In this document: positions 59,142 through 64,000 of the stretch, one piece after another
Layout of the letters: each line of letters starts with the position of its first letter
Numbering within the stretch: position 1 is the stretch's first letter
Origin: Aporrectodea caliginosa
Lineage: Eukaryota > Annelida > Clitellata > Crassiclitellata > Lumbricidae
Direction of reading: 5' to 3'
Length of the DNA stretch: 64,000 bases
Assembly (NCBI GenBank): GCA_020284085.1
Contig: JACEVL010000078.1
Coordinates: forward strand, 2,426,310-2,490,309
Made by a program: the position numbers and the translations under genes
Notes under the pieces: model-generated
Seen by the model: the letters and a program-made list of their open reading frames with translations, nothing else
Told to the model about the DNA's origin: nothing
Databases searched by the model: none

Positions 59142-60762
59142 TTAAAAGCATTTTTTGTGAACGATGGATGGGCCAGATTCGTCGTATTCCTGTTTCTTGA
59201 TCCACTTCTGCTCGAACGTAGAAACAGAGGCAAGGATGGAGCCTCCGATCCAGGCAGAGAATTTGCGCTCTGGAGGGGCAATGATTTTGATCGTCATCGT
59301 GGCTGGAGCCAGGGCTGTGATTTCTTTCTGCAAACGATCGGCGATGCCTGGGAACATCGTTGAACCACCGGACAGAACGATGTTGGCGAATAGATCTTCA
59401 TGAATATCAGCATCACTCTTCATGATGCTGTTGTAGGTCGTTTCGTGGATTCCACACGATTCCATTCCCAAGAAGCTTGGCTGGAACAGAGCCTCTGGGC
59501 ATTGGAATCTTTCGTTACCAATCGTGATCTCTTGACCATCGGGAAGTTCGTATATCTTCTCTAAGGAAGAGGTGCGCGTGGCTGTTTTCATTTCTTGTTC
59601 GAAGTCCAAGGCAACGTAGCACAGCTTCTCTTTCATTTCTCGGACGATCTCAAACTCCGCTCCTGTACTAAAACTGTAGCCCCTTTCCGTCAGGATTCTA
59701 GCCAGGTAGTGCGTCAGGTCCCTTCCTGCCAAATCAAGGCGGTCAATAGAATGCGGAAGAGAGTAACCCTCGTAGATTGGTACCGCCTGGGTGACGCCAT
59801 CCCCAGAGTAAAGGACGATCCCAGTTGTACTGCCAGAGGCGTACAGAGACAGGACGGCCTGGAGAGCTACATACATAGCCGGTGATTTGAATGTTTCAAA
59901 CATGATCTACAAGCAACGAATAAAGGAACAGACCAAGACACTAGGGTTTGCATCTATGGAATCTCACATTTAATCTCATTGCTCATAAAGTCAGAGACCG
60001 AAGGCCTACTCAGTCAATGTGCTTCCACGGATCTGGAACGCTCTTCCGCCGTCTGTGCGTGCTGCACGCGGCTATATGGTTTTCTCTAAACTCTCAGATC
60101 GCAGCACAGCAGCATGGCCTCAAAGTAAATATTCAACTTGGTTGAATTTTTTCAACTGTTTGATGGCCACGTGTTGAGCGCTTCTGAGAGACTCTTAAGT
60201 GGCGCTTTATAAATGTTTTGTTACATTACATTACATTAATATGTACTATCTAATTTGTGGAGATTGAGATTGGGGTCATGTACCGTTTAAACCTTTCGAT
60301 TGCTCTCAGATCGCAGCACAGCAGCATGGCCTCAAAGTAAATATTCAACTTGGTTCTGTTTTGTTAAGGATAACTTGATAAGTAAACAATTGCAAGTCGA
60401 GAACAGCGTTATTTCTGTATTATTATTTTGGCTAAGTCAAATATTCAAATGCATAAATATGGCTAAGTATAGCTGCGTAGCAAATAATTCGTAAATTGAA
60501 GAAAGTGGCTTATAGCTTAGAGAAACTGGAATGCCAAAGCCCATGGCTGTAATCACAATGTCGCCAAACGCAAAGATTTGACGATCATGTTAATGAATCA
60601 CTATGGCAACTATACTTTCCACAGCTGGTTTTTATAATTTGAACAATCATTATTTGTTTCTACCTCTGTCATCTTTTCTCTGTTGGATTTTGGGTTGAGC
60701 GAAGCTTCTGTGAGCAGAGTGGGATGTTCTTCTGGAGCAACGCGGAGTTCGTTGTAGAACGC

Positions 60763-60794
<32 letters not shown>

Positions 60795-62985
60795 CGGTGA
60801 CGATTCCGTGCTCCATCGGGTACTTGAGTGAAAGCATGCCTCTCTTGCTCTGGGCCTCATCACCAACACAGCTGTCCTGTTGGAACATTACACCCTGAAT
60901 CGACAAATCGAAGAGTTATTAACAAGTGGATTTGCACACTGCCCTATTTCAACATAGAAATAATTTGCTTCTTACTGCGCATTGAAATCGTTGAAACATT
61001 GGACAACTTTCATTCATTCATTCATTCATTCATTCATTCATTCATTCATTCATTTAAGAGATTTATATAGCGCCCTTCAAGATTATCTACTCAGAAGCGC
61101 TCCCGACTCAACCCCGGCTAAAGAGAACAGTCTTGAGGTTAGAGAAGAATGTGTCCGCAAGGGCTCTATGCATTAGACGTAGGAAGCTCATTCCAGATTG
61201 CAGGGCCAGCATCAGAAAAGGCACGGCGCTGCATAATAGAGGTCCGTGACCGGGGAACAAGAAGCTCAACCTGCTTAGAGGAGCGAAGAGAAACACGGCG
61301 CTGGACGTTCAGGGTGGAGCAGCACAGCTCCTGTAAGTAAACAGGGGCCACACCCGCGAGGCAGCGCCAGACCAAGGCAGAGATCCGGTAAGTTATCCGC
61401 TGCGGGAAAGGGAGCCAATGCAACACATCCCGCATGTAATAACTAACATGGCCGAATCTTGCGATGTGGCCAATGAGGCGTGCCGCCGCTCGCATGACCC
61501 GAACCAAGCACCCAACCCGAGCCGCAGGAAGACTCACATAGAGGGCGCTGCAGTAATCAAGGCGAGAAACAATAAAAGAGTGGATAAGCGTTAAGGCAGC
61601 ATTAGAGGTTAAAGAACGGAAGACCACTCTAAGCTGACGCAGCTGGTAGTAGCAAGCGCGGAATAGTAGGTTTATATGCCGCGTGAAGGTTAGTTCTTGG
61701 TCCAAAGTGACACCAAGGTCCCGGACAGAGGATGAGAAGGTAAACTGCGGGAACTCCTGGGCAAGGGCCTCCAGGTCAATCTTGGCAAGCTGCTGGCGCG
61801 TGCCAAGCCAAATAAGCTGGGTTTTAGAAGAGTTCAGCCGTAGCCGATTGGAGGACATCCAGGCCTCCAGAGCCTCCATTGCCCGGTTCATGGACCGGAC
61901 TGCGGTAATGGCTGCTGACGCAGGACAGTGTAAATACGCCTGCAGGTCATCCGCATAAGACTGGCTCAGCATAGAAAGTGCGGCTAAGAGAGGACCAAGA
62001 TCAGCAGTATAGATTAGAGCTGTACCGATTTAACGGCCATACGCGTAATCGGGCCAATTATTAGAACAATCGGCATAATCGGGTATCGGCTGAAATAATC
62101 GGTTAATCGGTGCCGATGTTAAAATTGTGTTATAATTTAATAATTTTACTTGAATTATTGCATATTCCAAGGTATTTGCTTCGATTTTCATCTATCGTTT
62201 TACGTCCCTTATTATTTACGCATTTAAACATTATCTTCCCAACTTAATTTAAACGTCCACCCTTAAGCCTATAGTTGTGACGCTACATGTAGATTACTGG
62301 TTTATGTTTCGGAACCGAACATTTTGACTAAACAAATAATGAAATATTCGGTCTCATAATGGGCATAGGCAATTTAATAATCGGCTATATACGCGGTATC
62401 GGCATAATCGGCAAAAAGCGATCATCAGTACAGCTCTAGTATAGAAGAGGGCCCAGCACAGAACCCTGTGGCAGTCCATACGGGGCAGGAACCCATGGAG
62501 TCCTGGTAGACCCGTGAACGACAGAGAAAGAACGGTCATGGAGGAAGGAACCAAGCCAGTCAAGAAGGTTTCCAGAAAGACCAAAAGAGGCAGAGAGGCG
62601 CATAAGAAGGATACCGTGATCAACGGTATCAAAAGCAGCGCTCACATCAAATACTGCTAAGAGGGTGACCTGTGACCTATCAATGGCCCCATAGACATCA
62701 GAGAGCAGTCGAACTAACAGGGTTTCCGTGGAGTGGCCCTTACGAAAACCAGATTGAAAAGTTGGGAGCAAATTGTTCCTAACAAGATATGCAGTTAACT
62801 GAAAACTAACAATTTCACAACCAGAACAAAAAGGAAACTACACTTGTATAGTTTACCCGATGCTTAGATCTTCCAACGATCGATGAAAAGACGGCTCTTG
62901 GAGCATCATCTCCAGAGAAGCCAGCTTTGCACATTCCAGAACCGTTGTCGATAACCAAGGCAGCAACATCATCATCATCGGCCAT
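59142..62985 (-). CDS. Actin, three coding exons, variant D-loop and nucleotide site
   Basis: Coding exons on the minus strand are 62,985-62,857 (43 codons), 60,894-60,664 (77) and 59,906-59,142 (254 plus stop), giving 374 residues against the usual 375-376. Introns are GT-AG (donors GTAAAC and GTAGAA, acceptors ATTCAG and TTGTAG) and in phase 0, at the classic actin sites near codons 41 and 121. Exon 1 starts [20 protein letters not shown]; exon 3 ends [13 protein letters not shown]. Actin is the ATP-binding cytoskeletal protein that forms filaments. Two oddities are visible. The DNase-I-binding loop reads GVMFQQDSC where GVMVGMGQKDSY is usual, three residues shorter. The motif VLDSGDG reads VLYSGDG, replacing the Asp (D154) that helps bind the metal-nucleotide. 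No stop or frameshift occurs, so it may be a divergent expressed paralogue or a very young pseudogene. Intron 1 holds a LINE and a hAT element; intron 2 holds a LINE 3' end. Confidence 0.9.
59985..60240 (+). mobile_element. LINE 3' end in actin intron 2
   Basis: Encodes [20 protein letters not shown] and [18 protein letters not shown], a LINE C-terminus. The 3' UTR has TTGAGCGCTTCTGAGAG, AAGTGGCGCTTTATAAATG and an ATTAC tail. A 53-bp piece of it (60,091-60,143) is repeated at 60,303-60,355. Confidence 0.8.
61011..62800 (-). mobile_element. L2/CR1-like LINE in actin intron 1, split by a hAT element
   Basis: The minus strand encodes reverse-transcriptase motifs in order: [48 protein letters not shown], and, beyond the hAT insertion, SYADDLQAY with the catalytic YADD. 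Then come [57 protein letters not shown] and [11 protein letters not shown]. The 5' part is truncated near 62,800. The 3' UTR carries the AGCGCTTCTGAG / GGCGCTATATAAAT core and an ATTC tail (61,011-61,053 on the plus strand). Its frames are nearly intact, so it is a fairly young insertion. It is opposite in transcription to none of the actin exons; both run on the minus strand. Confidence 0.87.
62015..62438. mobile_element. 424-bp hAT element inside the intronic LINE
   Basis: The left end TAGAGCTGTACCGAT and right end ATCATCAGTACAGCTCTA are inverted with one or two mismatches. Flanks GTATAGAT (62,007-62,014) and GTATAGAA (62,439-62,446) agree at 7 of 8. Removing the element restores the LINE frame between LGPLLY and TADLGPLL, which fixes the insertion point. 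Subterminal zones are made of AATCGG / CATAATCGG words. Non-autonomous. Confidence 0.88.
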
Positions 62986-62995
62986 TGTGGACGTA

Positions 62996-63560
62996 GTTTG
63001 AAATTATTAATGGAATGTAGACGTAACCTCCTTGGTCCTAAGAAATTTGAAGTAGGTCTACAAAAGCTTTTCAACGAATCTTCAGATAAGAGCCTAAGAG
63101 TTTCATATTGATCAACTTTCTACAGATATCTGTCTAAGTGTCTATCCTTCTGCAGATAATTATTTCCAATGCAATTTATTTTCGCAAATCAACAAACTGT
63201 ATGAAACGCTTCACAGATATTTATATGAGTAAAACACCGTATTTATCTAATCGTAATCTGTTTGTAAAAGTATTGTTTTACGCTCAAATGGTTCACATAA
63301 AGGACCGACATTTCTATTACAGTAGGCTACTAAGGCTAGTTTTAGTACCAGCGTGAGCCGTGAGTAGGAGTGACCGTTCTTATTGTTAGGCCGCAGGTGC
63401 AGTGCCTTCATCTATTGACTTAGGCTATTAGGTCAGGCAGCCAGACGGACGCAGATTTAAAGACATACAAACTGATACACGGACGCAGACATACAGACAG
63501 ACTTCCAGACAGACATACAGATATACACTTCCCCAGTCTCTTCGCCTTGACTTATTAGAC
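62996..63560. other. Upstream flank of actin, no further gene seen
   Basis: Would contain the actin promoter and 5' UTR if transcribed from here. I see no clear TATA box, CArG box or 5' non-coding exon that I could defend. Confidence 0.45.
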
Positions 63561-63566
63561 CTCTCA

Positions 63567-63606
63567 TCTGCGGGTGGCTCGGTCGCTCTGCGGGTGGCTC
63601 GGTCGC
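63567..63606 (+). repeat. 20-bp tandem duplication
   Basis: CTGCGGGTGGCTCGGTCGCT occurs twice in direct succession. Confidence 0.9.
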
Positions 63607-63644
63607 AATATAAACGTGGAGTACAATACAATACAACACAATAC

Positions 63645-63878
63645 AACTGGGGTGCGGTGGTGTAGGGGTATGTTCGGTGCCTTGCAGCTGGAGGGTTGCG
63701 GGTTCGAATCCACCTCAAAGTCGCCGCGTAGGGACCCTGGGCAAGTGCTTCACTCGCAATTGCTCATGCGCTTCGGCGTGAAACTCCGATTGAGCGTCCG
63801 CGCAGTAGTCTGGAGCGCCTCTGAATAGGATTCTGGAAGGGGCGCTATAACAAGTGTTCAAAAACAATACAATACCTT
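63645..63878 (+). mobile_element. tRNA-derived SINE with LINE-like 3' end
   Basis: An A-box-like GTGGTGTAGGGGTATG and a perfect B box GGGTTCGAATCCA (63,700-63,712) give the polymerase III promoter of a tRNA-derived head. The body has GGGACCCTGGGCAAGTGCTT. The 3' part GAGCGCCTCTGAATAGGATT and GGAAGGGGCGCTATAAC matches the LINE 3' end at 42,800-42,855. The tail is an AATAC repeat. It is inserted just before the end of a LINE ORF. Confidence 0.85.
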
Positions 63879-64000
63879 TCCAGTTCCGGAGACGCCTTAA
63901 GATTTTCTTGTTCGCTGAAGCAGGCACTGACTCAGGTGGAGAGCGCTGCTGATCTCTGAGTGGCTATATTATATATAAATGTTCGGTTACCATTACATTT
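63879..64000 (+). mobile_element. L2/CR1-like LINE 3' end at the window edge
   Basis: Encodes FRRRLKIFLFAEAGTDSGGE and a stop, then the 3' UTR core GAGAGCGCTGCTGATCTCTG and ATATATAAATGTTCGG with an ATTACATT tail. The window ends in the tail. Confidence 0.65.

Noticed and set aside
63645..63720. A tRNA gene, suggested by GGGTTCGAATCC
   Set aside because: There is a B box but no closing acceptor stem or anticodon arm, and a SINE body with an AATAC tail follows.

Overview
The window looks like repeat-rich, gene-poor nuclear DNA of a marine invertebrate, most likely a deuterostome such as an echinoderm or hemichordate. The basis is an intron-containing metazoan actin, several Jockey-like and L2/CR1-like LINEs with short-repeat tails, tRNA-derived SINEs, many hAT elements and frequent AGGCCTA words. 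The species assignment is inference. Only one ordinary host gene is well supported: a three-exon actin on the minus strand at 59,142-62,985. It reads through end to end with GT-AG introns, but has a shortened D-loop and a Tyr in place of a nucleotide-site Asp.

Region by region. 1-12 kb is a stack of nested transposons. A hAT element (2,487-5,646) contains a LINE 3' fragment, which contains a MITE, and a second copy of that MITE lies elsewhere in the same element. Next comes a hAT-ended unit (6,253-11,008) enclosing a 1,084-codon Ty3/Gypsy-type gag-protease ORF, then an 807-bp hAT element (11,208-12,014). 12.7-18.7 kb holds three LINEs, one split by a SINE. 19.3-23.1 kb is an autonomous-looking DNA transposon with one frameshift in its transposase. 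23.7-28.4 kb is a repeat pair followed by a decayed Gypsy element and further LINE remnants. 28.4-34.9 kb is a degenerate tandem array of a fragment of a mobile-element-type gene.

34.97-46.7 kb is the most unusual part. The left half (to about 39,427) is a diverged, shortened reverse complement of the right half, sharing the order of every nested insertion: a mariner-like element, LINE ends, an actin pseudogene, a hAT element and microsatellites. The turn is a 27-bp perfect hairpin with a 4-nt loop. I think an unpolished fold-back chimeric long read is the likeliest explanation. A real ancient palindrome cannot be excluded without read data.

46.7-59.1 kb is mostly old repeats: a cluster of CCACTCCGTTAC motifs, an AAGTCTCCCC array, a piggyBac remnant with a duplicated 3' end, and long AGT/AAT microsatellites. 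59.1-64 kb is the actin gene, with a LINE and a hAT element in intron 1 and a LINE 3' end in intron 2, then a SINE and a LINE end at the right edge.

I did not find a new multi-gene system. The best leads are the fold-back structure, the unusual actin, the gag-protease ORF inside hAT-like ends, the transposase element with long direct repeats, and the tandem array.
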